Source of the DNA: Candidatus Kuenenia stuttgartensis
GTDB lineage: Bacteria; Planctomycetota; Planctomycetia; Isosphaerales; Isosphaeraceae
Reading direction: 5' to 3'
DNA length: 64,000 nucleotides
NCBI GenBank assembly: GCA_945865635.1
Contig: CAMBEP010000003.1
Coordinates: 94,237-158,236, forward strand
Part shown: piece by piece, positions 44,371 through 53,968 of the stretch
Layout: each line of letters starts with the position of its first letter
Numbering within the stretch: position 1 is the stretch's first letter
Notes under the pieces: model-generated
What the model was told of the DNA's origin: nothing
Seen by the model: only the letters and a program-made list of their open reading frames with translations
Databases searched by the model: none
Position numbers and translations under genes: made by a program

Positions 44371-44787
44371 CACGCCCACCTTTCCTTAAACTAGAACCCC
44401 TCACACCTGGGAATGGGAAAATGTGGCTGGAGATTTCGTTCAAGCCCTAACATCCCACTGACCAAAACCCACCCTTTTTCTTATTTCTGGTGAGACTGTT
44501 CGATAATACAGTTCTCGTTCGGAAAGTAAATCCTGCTCCACTCTGATAATTTTTCATGATGATTATTTCCTTCATATACACCTGAAGAATTTCATGTTTA
44601 ACATTGCTAAATCTTTTATTATAAATAACTTACATTGGAATTTCTGGTTCTCATATAGTGAAAAGGTCATTGGTGTCGAAGCTGGCTGGACTTTTTTCAG
44701 GTTCTCTACTAAGATGCCGCAAAATCCGAAAAGATTGAAGCACTCTTCGAATCTCGAAACAGCTCAAGGTCACGGACGACCAGCACC
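44371..44787. other. AT-rich divergent control region of csrA and the ParB-methyltransferase gene
   Basis: 417 bp, markedly AT-rich at 44540-44680. Contains the ACTGT-N8-ACAGT dyad at 44495-44512. A small open frame at 44594-44791 is not convincing. Confidence 0.5.
44495..44512. promoter_or_regulatory. ACTGT-N8-ACAGT dyad, SOS-box-like
   Basis: An 18-bp dyad matching the enterobacterial LexA-box framework CTG-N10-CAG with its flanking A/T. It is flanked by GAG and CTC, which extend the symmetry with a 1-nt offset. It lies between csrA and the divergent ParB-methyltransferase gene. There is no evidence that this organism uses that LexA motif. Confidence 0.3.
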
Positions 44788-46224
44788 ATGAAAGCTCAGG
44801 CTAACTCTTATTCAAAACGGCAGCAGCAGCAGCCTGAAACGGTTTCTGATGGTTCGCAATCCATCGTTTCAATCGAAATCGGCAAGCTCAGCCCTCACCC
44901 GCTCCTGAATTCCATTTATCTTCACGATCCTGCACTGAGCCTTGCCGGCAGCATGAACTCGATGGGACAGCTTGCGCCTATCCTGGTCGAGCGCGTACGT
45001 GACGGCTATCAAGTGCTCTCGGGCAGTCGACGCCTTCAGGCTGGGCTCGAACTCGGCTGGCCTACACTTCAAGCCGTCGTTCGTACACCCGTTGACGACC
45101 ATCAGCGACTATGGTGGATTTTGGAGTCGAACCAGCAACGTTCCAAAACGTTCTCGCAGCGCATGCGAGAAGCCGATCTGATGGAAGTGCTGATCAAGGC
45201 CGAGGCACGAAGCCGAAGCCTGGCAAATTTATCAGGAGGGCCGAAACTTCGAGTGTTTGATGGTTCGGAGTGTCTGAATTCCGACACTCCTGTCACACAG
45301 ACTTATCCACTTCAAAACGAGCCTGATTCTGATTCCAAAATTATCAGGAGCAAAGGGCCCAGGCGATCAGACACCCAGATTGCCAAAGCCATCGGTCTGG
45401 GTGGCAAGGATTTATATCGTCAGGCACGAGCCGTATGGAAAGCGTCGCTCGAGAACGACGCCCGTGCCTTATCAGCCGTGAAAGAACTGGACAATGGCAC
45501 AAAAACAATCTTCGCCGCTTTCAAAGACCTGAGACGCCGCGATCACCTGTCCACCGACTTCAGGCCCACACCTTACGATGTCTGGCATTTCAAACACGAC
45601 CGCGCCTATGGCACCAAATACCCAGGATCGATCCCAGCCAGCATCGTAGCCAACACACTTCACTATTACACAGAGCCTGGTCAGTTGGTGGTCGATCCCA
45701 TGGCCGGAGGCGGCACCACTCTCGATGTCTGCCTGAGCATGAATCGTAGATGCATGGCTCTGGATCTGGCACCCTCCCGTCCAGAAATCCTGACCTGGAA
45801 CGTGGGAGACCGTTCACTTCCAGAATCCGCAAACGACTGCGACCTGATTTTTCTCGACCCGCCATACCACTCAATGCTACGCTCTTCTTACGCTACTGGC
45901 AGCGTATCCGATCATAGCCTGGCGGATTGGAAGCTCGTTATTGAGCGTATATTCCGGCATTGCCACTCAGCTTTACGCCCTGGCGGTCACCTGGCGGTCC
46001 TGATTGCGAATCAAACCGAAAAAGATCTACCGCCCGGATGGGGCTATGTGGATCATGCATTTGACATCCTAAGCTGCTTAATTAAGATCGGCTTCCTACC
46101 TCAAAGACGGATAAGCTGCCCAATGGATGGTGCTTATCGGCCGGATCAAATTCAACAATCGCGCTTAAATAGGCGAATGCTTGGCCAGGTTCGCGACCTG
46201 ATTATTGTACGTAAGTCTATTTGA
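44788..46224 (+). CDS. ParB-like domain fused to DNA methyltransferase
   Basis: 478 residues. Residues 25-125 form a ParB/Sulfiredoxin-type domain (IEIGKLSPHPLLN, YQVLSGSRRLQAGLELGW as the GxRR box). The middle holds a ParB-style HTH (RRSDTQIAKAIGLGGKDLYRQARAV). The C-terminal half is a DNA adenine/cytosine methyltransferase: motif I VDPMAGGGTTLDV (303), motif IV LIFLDPPYHS (357) and a following RPGGHLAVL strand. Such fusions are common in phages and integrative elements, where they modify DNA and may aid partition or counter restriction. No restriction endonuclease is adjacent. It is divergent from csrA and convergent with the winged-helix protein at 46252, 27 bp away. Confidence 0.88.
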   Translation: MKAQANSYSKRQQQQPETVSDGSQSIVSIEIGKLSPHPLLNSIYLHDPALSLAGSMNSMGQLAPILVERVRDGYQVLSGSRRLQAGLELGWPTLQAVVRTPVDDHQRLWWILESNQQRSKTFSQRMREADLMEVLIKAEARSRSLANLSGGPKLRVFDGSECLNSDTPVTQTYPLQNEPDSDSKIIRSKGPRRSDTQIAKAIGLGGKDLYRQARAVWKASLENDARALSAVKELDNGTKTIFAAFKDLRRRDHLSTDFRPTPYDVWHFKHDRAYGTKYPGSIPASIVANTLHYYTEPGQLVVDPMAGGGTTLDVCLSMNRRCMALDLAPSRPEILTWNVGDRSLPESANDCDLIFLDPPYHSMLRSSYATGSVSDHSLADWKLVIERIFRHCHSALRPGGHLAVLIANQTEKDLPPGWGYVDHAFDILSCLIKIGFLPQRRISCPMDGAYRPDQIQQSRLNRRMLGQVRDLIIVRKSI

Positions 46225-46251
46225 TCTGGCGTAAACTCTAGAGGCTTACGC

Positions 46252-47313
46252 TCAGTTTGACTCGTGTGTTTTATTCGCCAGTTCATAAACCCGGGCGCGG
46301 ATCAATGGATTGGTGATCGATGGGTTACGCTTGATCAAGATGTCGGGCAACGATTTCAGGGCCTGCCGTACCAGTTTTTCAAGCTCATCGCGTTTAAGAT
46401 TGTCTATCAGCAGATTGATAGAAGCTTCTTCTGCCGCAAGTTGTTCGTTCTCAAGGACTTTCTTCTCACGCTGCTGGGTCTGGGTAATCTGCTTTGTCAA
46501 CTCTTTCCGACGCTGCTCTAGTTTAGATGCCACTTGAGGTAGAATCTCATAGTTTTTCTCCATCGCTGTCCGGATATAGCCCGGTGCGTTTTGCAATCGC
46601 CCTTGCTTTTGGAGATAAATCATGTTCAGTATGGCTTTTATGATACTTTCACGTGAATAGCGATCCAACAAATATCGGGTAGATTCCGCAGTCACTCCGT
46701 GCCGAATCAATACTTCAGCCATATTCAATACAGACACCAACCGTCCATCCGCAGTGATTCGGAATGGCGTGCCCGGTATTTCGACGCTCGGTGAGTTGTC
46801 GTTGTTTTGGCTATCGTTCTTATTATCTTGTTTAGGCCCAAATTCTGGATCGGTTTCTGCCCAAAATTGGGCCTCGTCCATCTCAATATTTGGACCAGAT
46901 GGAACCCCCACTGTCCCACTATTTGAGACACCCAAGAGGCTATCCTCTAAAATATATGGTACAGTTGGGGGTGTAGTACTAAGGTTTTTAGTCTGGTTTG
47001 ATTTGGCTGTCTTATCTTTTGCGGACGGTCTGACGGGCGTGTTGTGAAGAATTCGGTAAGCGGTCGATTTTCCGGGAGATTTCGATGTTGCAAGAAGCCC
47101 AAGGTTGACCAGTTCTTCAACTGCCGTAAGAACAGTCTGCCGGCTCAACCCGCCTTGTTTCGCAATTGTCCGGATGCTTGGGAAGGCCCAGCCGGTGCCA
47201 AAGTCGGAATAGAGACCGATGACAAGATAGACCTTGATGGCCGAGCCATTCAATTGCTTGAATGCTTCGGACTTGACCAGGTCGTGTTCCACACGAAAGA
47301 AATAGGGATCCAT
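46252..47313 (-). CDS. Winged-helix replication-initiator-like protein
   Basis: 353 residues. The N-terminus (FFRVEHDLVKSEAFKQLNGSAIKVYLVIGL) and a winged helix (AFPSIRTIAKQGGLSRQTVLTAVEELVNLGLL) resemble phage and plasmid replication proteins. After a Ser/Thr/Asn-rich linker (about 95-175), the C-terminal domain contains ILNMIYLQKQGRLQNAPGYIRTAMEKNY, the NPAGYIR-type motif found in DnaD/replication-initiation proteins. A Gln/Glu/Lys-rich coiled coil follows (about 260-310). Probably a DNA-binding replication or partition protein of mobile origin. A shorter paralog with the same winged helix lies 106 bp upstream. Confidence 0.75.
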   Translation of the reverse strand: MDPYFFRVEHDLVKSEAFKQLNGSAIKVYLVIGLYSDFGTGWAFPSIRTIAKQGGLSRQTVLTAVEELVNLGLLATSKSPGKSTAYRILHNTPVRPSAKDKTAKSNQTKNLSTTPPTVPYILEDSLLGVSNSGTVGVPSGPNIEMDEAQFWAETDPEFGPKQDNKNDSQNNDNSPSVEIPGTPFRITADGRLVSVLNMAEVLIRHGVTAESTRYLLDRYSRESIIKAILNMIYLQKQGRLQNAPGYIRTAMEKNYEILPQVASKLEQRRKELTKQITQTQQREKKVLENEQLAAEEASINLLIDNLKRDELEKLVRQALKSLPDILIKRNPSITNPLIRARVYELANKTHESN

Positions 47314-47419
47314 GAACCGAATCCATCCTACGTTCCAAGAACGCCACTACATCCGTTATTCAGACATTTCCACTGACGCACAGAGATTGAGCCCCATCAA
47401 TTTCAGAGGGTTGCCTCAA

Positions 47420-47755
47420 TCATGTAGCTGGCGGAGGACCTGGAATATAGTAAGTGTTGGCATGCCCGGGTTTGTGCATCGTATGAACGACCAGACCAAG
47501 ATTTTCCAGGCGATTCAAACAATCGATCACTGTCGGACATGAAAGATTGGTTGCGTTTTGGATGGTTCGAAGGCTCATTGTCACACTTCGGCCCGGCTCG
47601 CCACCGCACGCAGTCAGCATCGTGAGGTAGACCTTGACCGACTCGCCTTTCATCGCAGCTAAAAAGCCTTGATCGAAGAGCAGGGATCGAACCCAGTCCT
47701 GAGATGATGACGGTAATGATGGCTGACTCATGGGGTGCTCCACGACAATGGACAT
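47420..47755 (-). CDS. Short winged-helix DNA-binding protein, paralog of the downstream initiator-like protein
   Basis: 111 residues; an internal ATG at 47729-47731 with GGAG six nt upstream may be the true start. The middle matches the N-terminal half of the protein at 46252-47313: AMKGESVKVYLTMLTACGG, SLRTIQNATNLSCPTVIDCLNRLENLGLV. It then ends in a short Pro-rich tail (YIPGPPPAT). The long C-terminal domain of its neighbour is missing. Probably a regulator or a truncated duplicate. Same strand as the neighbour, so possibly co-transcribed. Confidence 0.75.
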   Translation of the reverse strand: MSIVVEHPMSQPSLPSSSQDWVRSLLFDQGFLAAMKGESVKVYLTMLTACGGEPGRSVTMSLRTIQNATNLSCPTVIDCLNRLENLGLVVHTMHKPGHANTYYIPGPPPAT

Positions 47756-48457
47756 CCTGCAAACCCTCTAGAACCTCTACGCTCATATATCTACTTAACT
47801 TACTTTATCCTCTTTACCACCCCCTTGATCACTATCTTTTCCAAATAAAGTTTGGCTTTAGTCGGTATAATTGCTTATTATAACACGATTCATGGCTTTA
47901 AGAGATAATCTTATTTAGAGGGTTGTAGTGATTCTGTCATGCGATTGTCACGGTGAATCGGTGCCCAAGTCGATTTGGCACTCAGCCCGGATTCGTTTAA
48001 CCTCTCTCAGCTAAACAGGTTTTGAAGTATTGACTGATGTGAGTCATATAGTGAAATTTGTGGATATACCCTTCGCGACCATTAATGACACTTTTTGATC
48101 GCGACGATGCCGGAGGCATCTGGAGCCAGTAGTCGGTGGTTGAGGAGCGTTTCAGCGACGACACCACCGGACGACAACGCGGCATAAGGTCTTGCACCCC
48201 TGCCGGGGTGCAAGCAGCTTTTACCCCCATCTCATCACCGGAAGGTGTCGCTTCGCTCAAGCACCGGCGACTTGCTTTGATGCCTCCGGATCATTCTGAT
48301 GCGATGTATCATGTGTGGCCGCGACAACTATAAAGTGATCTTCTCTGGGCAAATCCATTGACAAGCCTTCCGGGTTTCTAGATCTTAGGGAGTCAGTAAA
48401 CCACAAAATGATAGTGCGACGAGCCAAGACCTGCCATACAGGTGCCACTTCATAACA
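47756..48457. other. Long intergenic region containing repeat copy B
   Basis: About 700 bp without a credible gene: an AT-rich stretch (47780-47930) upstream of the winged-helix gene, then the palindromic repeat at 48071-48335, then the short leader of the MFS gene. Confidence 0.5.
48071..48335 (+). repeat. Dispersed palindromic intergenic repeat, copy B
   Basis: About 265 bp, the inverted counterpart of copy A (34453-34715). Central perfect 10-bp hairpin CTTGCACCCC-TGCC-GGGGTGCAAG (48191-48214). Flanking arms are GTCGGTGGTTGAG (48132-48144) and CTCAAGCACCGGC (48256-48268). A hairpin GATGCC-GGA-GGCATC lies at 48105-48119 and TGAT-loop-ATCA at the other end. Ends are marked by CTTCGCG and CGCGACAA-TATAAA in both copies. 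Confidence 0.9.
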
Positions 48458-49882
48458 ATGCTTTCAACAACCAAAACGACATCTGACAAAAAATGGCCTT
48501 GGATGGTTTGCTGGTTGATGTTTGGGGCTACGGCCCTGAACTACATGGATCGCCAGTCGATGGCTTTGGTTGAAGAGCCAATCCGTAAAGAGTTCGGGCT
48601 TGATAACCAGCAGTTTGGCTGGATTGGGGCGGCCTTCTACATCACTTATGCCTTGGCGCAGGTGCCTGCCGGCATGCTGGCCGACCGCCTGAATGTCCGG
48701 AAGCTTTATCTCTTTGCCGTGCTCTGGTGGAGTCTGGCGGCCATGGCGGCAGCGTTTTCGCCCACTCTGTCGGTGCTCATCGCCATGCGGATCCTGCTCG
48801 GCTTGGGCGAATCCTTCAACTGGCCGTGTGCGCTGAAGGTCACCTCGCGCATTCTGCCACCATCGGATCGAAGCCTGGGCAATGGAATTTTCAATTCGGG
48901 GGCGGCCGTTGGAGCAGTGATCACTCCCATGCTGGTGCCACCATTGGCGTTGTTTTTTGGGTGGCGTGTGGCGTTTGCGGTTCTTGGTGCTTCCGGAATT
49001 CTTTGGATCTTGGCTTGGCGCAAACTGGTTCCACCCTCAAAAGACGAATGGTTTAGAATCGAACAAACCTATTCCAGCGACCGCTTTGAACCCAATTCGC
49101 TTCTCAAGCTTCTTCCATCAATCTTGATTGGAGCTTGCCTATGGTTCTGGATGCCTCAGAGCTATGGTCTGTTTCGCTGGTGGGTGGCAGCAACGGCACT
49201 GTTTGCAGGCACTTTGGGGTTAGCTTTCCTATCACCGGTCAAAGCCGATGCCGACGACTGGTTTGGGCGATTGACACAAGTGGTCCGATTGAAGAGATTT
49301 TGGGTCCTGGTTGTGGTTTCGATTACGATCAATGTCTGCTGGCACTTTTTGGTGAACTGGATGCCTGGATACCTCAGACAGGATCGCGGCATGAGATTCC
49401 TGCAAAGCGGGCTCTGGGTCGCCTTGCCATTCCTGGCTGCGGATGTTGGTAATCTTGGAGGTGGCTGGGCGTCGCGCAGACTTATCCAAAAAACTGGTTG
49501 GGAACCCGCCAGAGCACGCTGGTGTGTCATGGCCGTATGTGCCGCAATGGTCAGCTCGGGCGCATTTGTAGGCGTGACCACCAGCACGAGTCTGGCGCTG
49601 GTTTTATTGGCCATAATGGCCGCTGGTGCTGCCGGATTCATGGCGAATTATTTTGCTTTTTGCCAGGAAGTGTCTACCAAGCACACAGGCTTGATTGTCG
49701 GGATTCTGGGTGGCTTGGGCAACCTGTTTGCTGGGGGTTTTTTGCCATACGCCGGAATGATCAAAGATGTTTATGGCAGCTTTGGACCAATTTTCATAGT
49801 CGTGGGTATGATCCCTTTGATCGGTTTGGCTGTTTTGGGGTTGGGCTGGGGCTTGAACCTCAAGCCTTCAACGGATCAATAA
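48458..49882 (+). CDS. MFS transporter, anion:cation symporter (ExuT-like) family
   Basis: 474 residues, 12 predicted transmembrane helices. The N-terminal half has the hallmark NYMDRQSMALVEEPIRKEFGL, GWIGAAFYITYALAQVPAGMLADRLNVR and RILLGLGESFNWPCALKV. These are typical of the ACS family that moves hexuronates, tartrate, glucarate and similar sugar acids with protons or sodium. A hydrophilic cytosolic loop sits near residues 190-215. The C-terminal half has FMANYFAFCQEVSTKHTGLIVGILGGLGNLFAG. No adjacent catabolic gene fixes the substrate; the HpcH/HpaI aldolase elsewhere in the window would suit a sugar-acid pathway, but they are unlinked. Confidence 0.92.
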   Translation: MLSTTKTTSDKKWPWMVCWLMFGATALNYMDRQSMALVEEPIRKEFGLDNQQFGWIGAAFYITYALAQVPAGMLADRLNVRKLYLFAVLWWSLAAMAAAFSPTLSVLIAMRILLGLGESFNWPCALKVTSRILPPSDRSLGNGIFNSGAAVGAVITPMLVPPLALFFGWRVAFAVLGASGILWILAWRKLVPPSKDEWFRIEQTYSSDRFEPNSLLKLLPSILIGACLWFWMPQSYGLFRWWVAATALFAGTLGLAFLSPVKADADDWFGRLTQVVRLKRFWVLVVVSITINVCWHFLVNWMPGYLRQDRGMRFLQSGLWVALPFLAADVGNLGGGWASRRLIQKTGWEPARARWCVMAVCAAMVSSGAFVGVTTSTSLALVLLAIMAAGAAGFMANYFAFCQEVSTKHTGLIVGILGGLGNLFAGGFLPYAGMIKDVYGSFGPIFIVVGMIPLIGLAVLGLGWGLNLKPSTDQ

Positions 49883-49920
49883 GAGCCAGTTGGCTCATCA
49901 AAATGGGGCTCGCGGGTCAT

Positions 49921-52041
49921 TCAACGAATGCGAGTTGTCATTGCTGTGGTTTTGAATGGCGGAATAAAGCCTTTCTGGTGACCTGGAATCTGAGATTCAA
50001 CAGGCTGGGGCTTTACAATGCCTTTTACTTTGATCTGGCCTGTGTATGAACTGATTGGAATACTAACAACCAAACTTGTTTGAAATGCAGGGGCCGGCAG
50101 GGGAGGCTCTACAAGCCCACCCGAGGTAAAGGCTCGATTTTTTCCAATGCCCACTGAGCCGATGTCTGCATATTTAGACTTGAAACTGGAGCTGATCTTG
50201 TGGGTGTAATACCAGTCGGCTCCGTTGCCGCCGATAATCGATTCACGAATCCCATCGTCGCCAGCGTCCAATAGATTATCGCCATTGCCACCGTTGACAT
50301 AATCTTTGCCGCCTCCACCCAGAATGGTATCGTTGCCATCGCTCAGTGTGCCTGGTTTGGTTGTGAGTCCACCCACTAGAGTGTCATCGCCTGCTCCGCC
50401 ATAGATCAGGTCATTTCCCATACCGCCATAGATGGAATCATTGCCATCGTTGCCAAAGATCAGGTCAGAATCGGTTCCACCGGTGATGAGGTCATTGCCA
50501 ATTCCACCAATGAGGGTGTTCACGCCAGAGCCGTCCAGAAGGGTGTCGTTGCCGGCTTCGCCCCAGATCAGGTCATTACCCAAACCCCCATCAATCGTGT
50601 CGTCTCCCTCGCCACCCATGACGATATCATTGCCAGCCATGGAATTGATCAGATCGCCGCCTGCTCCGCCGCTGATAAGGTCTGCCAGAGGACCACCTTC
50701 AATCACGTCCATGCCGGATCCACCAGTGATGGTGTTTGAGCCGGGATTGGCTGCGATGGCCCCGGCTGTCATGAGAAGTGTATTTTCTGTGGTTGCATCT
50801 TTGGAGCTATAAACCGTGTTGATCCCGTCGCCGGAATCAATCGTATTCGACCCGCTGCCGCCTAGAATGAGATCATTTCCCAGGCCACCATTGAGGGTGT
50901 CGTCGCCGTTGCCGCCGGCAAGGCTGTCGTTGCCATCATTGCCGTTGAGAAGGTCGTTGTCGTCTCCACCATAAAGGACATCATTGCCCGCATTGCCACT
51001 TAAAATGTCTGCACCAGCAGCAGCTATAAGCAGGTCATCGCCATCGCCACCGTTGATGGTGTCGTTTCCGGCATTGCCATAGAGGCTGTCTTGACCCGCC
51101 CCGCCATCGAGCAAATCGTTTCCTGTTCCTCCACTTAGTAAGTCGTTCCCTGAATCGCCATAGAGCAGGTCGTCGCCAAAATTCCCGTTGAGGCTGTCGT
51201 TACCTGTCCCACCATGGATTATGTCGATTCCGCCTTGATCCGCCGGAGTGATGATACTGCCGGGAAAGCGGCTGTCAGGAAATTCGCTGCGGCTATCGCC
51301 AAGGACGAGGTCATTGCCATCGTCGCCATTGATCGTGTCGTTACCCAGACCGCCTAATATGGTATCGTTTCCATCTCCACCAAGTATCGAATCGTTTTCA
51401 GTGCCGCCGTCGATCCAGTCGTTGCCGGCCCCACCACTGATCTGATCGTTGCCGGCATTGCCATAAAGAAAGTCGTTGCCATCTCCGCCAATAATCGTAT
51501 CGTTGCCACCCTTGCCGTAAATCACATCGGTGCCGTTGCCACCATCGAGCTGATCGTTGCCTGATCCGCCTGTGAGAGTGTCATCACCATCATCACCCGT
51601 CAGGCTTACATCTGTTGAGTTTACAAGATCGCTGATCACATCATCGCCCAGGCCGCCGTGGATCGTCACACCGTGACCTGCCATGTCAGTCAGAATGGTC
51701 GCCCGATCGTTCATGTCGCCCAAATCGGCTGAAATGCTGTTGGCGCTGGCATCGATCGGTACAGCCACCTTGGTCGCCGAAAGGCTCACAGAGCCTGGCA
51801 CAGCCGATGCATCAATGCTTACGCCCGCGCCCGTGTCTTCAAAAATATACTGGTTGGCCGCAGAATCAATGGATATGGAAAGCTGGTTGATATCTCCGGA
51901 AGCAGAGAGATAATTCACCGTACCGCCGCTGACCGTGAGCAGGCTGACAGCCGGGCAAAGCCGCTGTTGAAGTTCTTTGATCGATGGAAGATCATTGCGG
52001 GAAAGAAAAAGTCGATATCGTGAACCTGAGCTTCGAGTCAT
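49921..52041 (-). CDS. RTX-type calcium-binding repeat protein
   Basis: 706 residues. After about 140 N-terminal residues (LPSIKELQQRLCPAVSLLTVSGG, then beta-rich), dozens of nonapeptide repeats of the form GGxGxDxLx run to about residue 620 (GGNGTDVIYGKGGNDTIIGG, GGAGNDWIDGG and so on), in several blocks separated by short spacers. These form calcium-stabilised parallel beta-rolls, folding after secretion. A basic/Pro-rich tail ends the protein. No enzyme domain is seen, so it is likely a surface or matrix protein. No type I secretion genes are adjacent. It is convergent with the MFS gene (38-bp gap). Confidence 0.93.
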   Translation of the reverse strand: MTRSSGSRYRLFLSRNDLPSIKELQQRLCPAVSLLTVSGGTVNYLSASGDINQLSISIDSAANQYIFEDTGAGVSIDASAVPGSVSLSATKVAVPIDASANSISADLGDMNDRATILTDMAGHGVTIHGGLGDDVISDLVNSTDVSLTGDDGDDTLTGGSGNDQLDGGNGTDVIYGKGGNDTIIGGDGNDFLYGNAGNDQISGGAGNDWIDGGTENDSILGGDGNDTILGGLGNDTINGDDGNDLVLGDSRSEFPDSRFPGSIITPADQGGIDIIHGGTGNDSLNGNFGDDLLYGDSGNDLLSGGTGNDLLDGGAGQDSLYGNAGNDTINGGDGDDLLIAAAGADILSGNAGNDVLYGGDDNDLLNGNDGNDSLAGGNGDDTLNGGLGNDLILGGSGSNTIDSGDGINTVYSSKDATTENTLLMTAGAIAANPGSNTITGGSGMDVIEGGPLADLISGGAGGDLINSMAGNDIVMGGEGDDTIDGGLGNDLIWGEAGNDTLLDGSGVNTLIGGIGNDLITGGTDSDLIFGNDGNDSIYGGMGNDLIYGGAGDDTLVGGLTTKPGTLSDGNDTILGGGGKDYVNGGNGDNLLDAGDDGIRESIIGGNGADWYYTHKISSSFKSKYADIGSVGIGKNRAFTSGGLVEPPLPAPAFQTSLVVSIPISSYTGQIKVKGIVKPQPVESQIPGHQKGFIPPFKTTAMTTRIR

Positions 52042-52303
52042 CGGGGTCCCTGCCTGTCGGCCACATTATGGAACGGGAAAACGGAGCCAGTCCAGCCACT
52101 TTTAGAAATTCAAGTCACTCTCTATTTTTCCAGTATCCACAACCCAAAGCAAGCATAGGGATAAAAAAAACGTACATGGACGTGGCGATTTTGCAACTTG
52201 CATGCTTGGCATGTTGAGACTGGGTCGCCTCGGGGGATCTGCAAATGAGAGTATCAAAACCAAGTTTCTGATGGAGTTTCAGAAATGGGGAAAAGTAAGA
52301 TGC

Positions 52304-53779
52304 TCAAGCCTCCTCCGTAGTGGCATACATGCCAATGGTGCGAATGATGGTGTCGAGATCGTTTGGCACCACGACGGGCCGATTGGCGAATCCAGCACGC
52401 TTAACGCCTCGTGATCCAAGCACTTTCTCGAACTGTTCCTGGTCGGCCGAGTGATAGGCCACAGTGACAGTTGGGTCTTTCAGTTGATGACCAGTCAGAA
52501 TACAGACCACACGATCGCTGGCCGCAATGACTCCCTGTTCACGCAAAAGCCTTGCACCTGCAACACTTGCCGCCGAGGCTGGTTCGCAGCCCAAGCCTCC
52601 TGCGCCGACTTTGGCTTTGGCGTCCAGAATTTCCTGGTCGTTCACCTCACGCACCACACCATCACAGAAGTCCAGAGCGCGCAAGCACTTCTTCAGATTC
52701 ACAGGCCGATTGATTTCAATGGCGCTGGCAATTGTGTCTGCCTTGAGATGTTCTCTGTTCAAGTGAGAGTAGTAATTGTTGATCACGTCCGGATCGGTCA
52801 GGCCGTTTCGCCAAGTCAGGCCATGATGGCTCACCAGTTGATCCAACGTGTGTGCGCCAGTGGCATTGATCACGGCAAGCCTTGGGACTTTCTTGATGAG
52901 CCCCAAATGCTTCAATTCTATAAAGGCTTTACCGAAGCTTGACGAGTTCCCCAGATTGCCACCGGGCACCACGATCCAGTCTGGCACTTCCCATCGCATG
53001 GCTTCGAGAATCCGATACATAATGGTTTTCTGACCTTCAAGACGGAATGGATTCACGGAGTTCATCAGATAAATCCCCAGTCGGCCAGCCACTTGACGCA
53101 CCCGCTCAAGGGCGTCGTCAAAGTCGCCTACAATCTGGATCGTCAATGCTCCATGATCCAAAGCCTGACTGAGCTTGCCATATGCAATCTTGCCTGAACC
53201 AATAAAGATGATTGCCTTGAAGCCAAATGTTGTGGACGAACAAAAAACAGCCAGTGATGCAGACGTGTTACCTGTAGACGCACACGCAACACGCTTGGCA
53301 CCGACCATACGGGCATGGGTAAAAGCGGCGGCCATGCCGTTGTCTTTAAAGCTTCCAGAGGGATTCATACCCTCGTACTGGAGCAGCAGACCGCCCGGCT
53401 GAACCCCAACATAGGACGCCACAGGGTCGCTCCGCTGAAGCAGCGTCTGGCCTTCACCAATTGTGACAATCTGGTTTTTGGCGACAAACGGCAGGAGTTC
53501 GCGGAATCGCCAAACACCCGAAAAATTCTCTGGATCCGTTCGTTCTGCCCATTTCCGTTCGAACCAGCTCAGAGATGAAGGCACCTCGGCCCTGTCCCAG
53601 TCATAAACCACATCCAGCAAATCGGCACAATGAGGGCATTCAAAGATCGCCCTGTCAATTGAGACCTTTGTCCGGCATGCGGGATTGATGCACTGCTGGA
53701 AGGCGACTTCTGTGCCTGTGGAGCGGGTATCGGACAGAATCGTGACGCTCATGGCCCTACTACTTTCAAATTCGTACAT
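52304..53779 (-). CDS. thrC: Threonine synthase
   Basis: 491 residues; an internal ATG at 53750-53752 is an alternative start. An N-terminal zinc-ribbon-like pair of CxxxxC/CPHC motifs ([15 protein letters not shown]) precedes a fold type II PLP enzyme. The PLP lysine lies in [11 protein letters not shown], the phosphate loop is VPGGNLGN, and [12 protein letters not shown] is typical of threonine synthases. It converts O-phosphohomoserine to threonine. The C-terminal part contains a second domain ([19 protein letters not shown]) also found in this family. It lies between the RTX gene and the ABC-F gene, all leftward, with wide gaps, so probably monocistronic. Confidence 0.93.
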   Translation of the reverse strand: MYEFESSRAMSVTILSDTRSTGTEVAFQQCINPACRTKVSIDRAIFECPHCADLLDVVYDWDRAEVPSSLSWFERKWAERTDPENFSGVWRFRELLPFVAKNQIVTIGEGQTLLQRSDPVASYVGVQPGGLLLQYEGMNPSGSFKDNGMAAAFTHARMVGAKRVACASTGNTSASLAVFCSSTTFGFKAIIFIGSGKIAYGKLSQALDHGALTIQIVGDFDDALERVRQVAGRLGIYLMNSVNPFRLEGQKTIMYRILEAMRWEVPDWIVVPGGNLGNSSSFGKAFIELKHLGLIKKVPRLAVINATGAHTLDQLVSHHGLTWRNGLTDPDVINNYYSHLNREHLKADTIASAIEINRPVNLKKCLRALDFCDGVVREVNDQEILDAKAKVGAGGLGCEPASAASVAGARLLREQGVIAASDRVVCILTGHQLKDPTVTVAYHSADQEQFEKVLGSRGVKRAGFANRPVVVPNDLDTIIRTIGMYATTEEA

Positions 53780-53968
53780 GTTCCGGATGAATTCTGAAAC
53801 CAGACCACTGCGCGATCTCCGTCGGATTCATCCGTTAACAGTATTTTAGTTTACTATCCAAATTGACGTTGTACCAACCCGAGTTTGCAGATTAGTAGAT
53901 TTCGCCGGCATCGCTCTCTTCCCATGCGATGAATCCCTCAACGACTCAAACCCTCGCATTAGCCCGAA

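Noticed and set aside
44594..44791. 65-residue open frame ending in an ATGA overlap with the ParB-methyltransferase gene
   Set aside because: It lies in AT-rich DNA, has no ribosome-binding site or recognisable motif, and a short overlap can arise by chance.
44103..47911. AGATAATCTTAT shared by 44105-44116 and about 47900, as possible attachment sites of an integrated element
   Set aside because: A shared 12-mer is expected many times by chance in 64 kb, more so in AT-rich DNA. No integrase or tRNA edge supports it.
49883..49896. GAGCC-AGTT-GGCTC hairpin after the MFS stop as a terminator
   Set aside because: Only five base pairs and no T-run follow.
50100..51640. Regularly repeated DNA that could be mistaken for a CRISPR or satellite array
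   Set aside because: The periodicity comes from codons of the RTX glycine/aspartate repeats on the minus strand; there are no fixed repeats with unique spacers.
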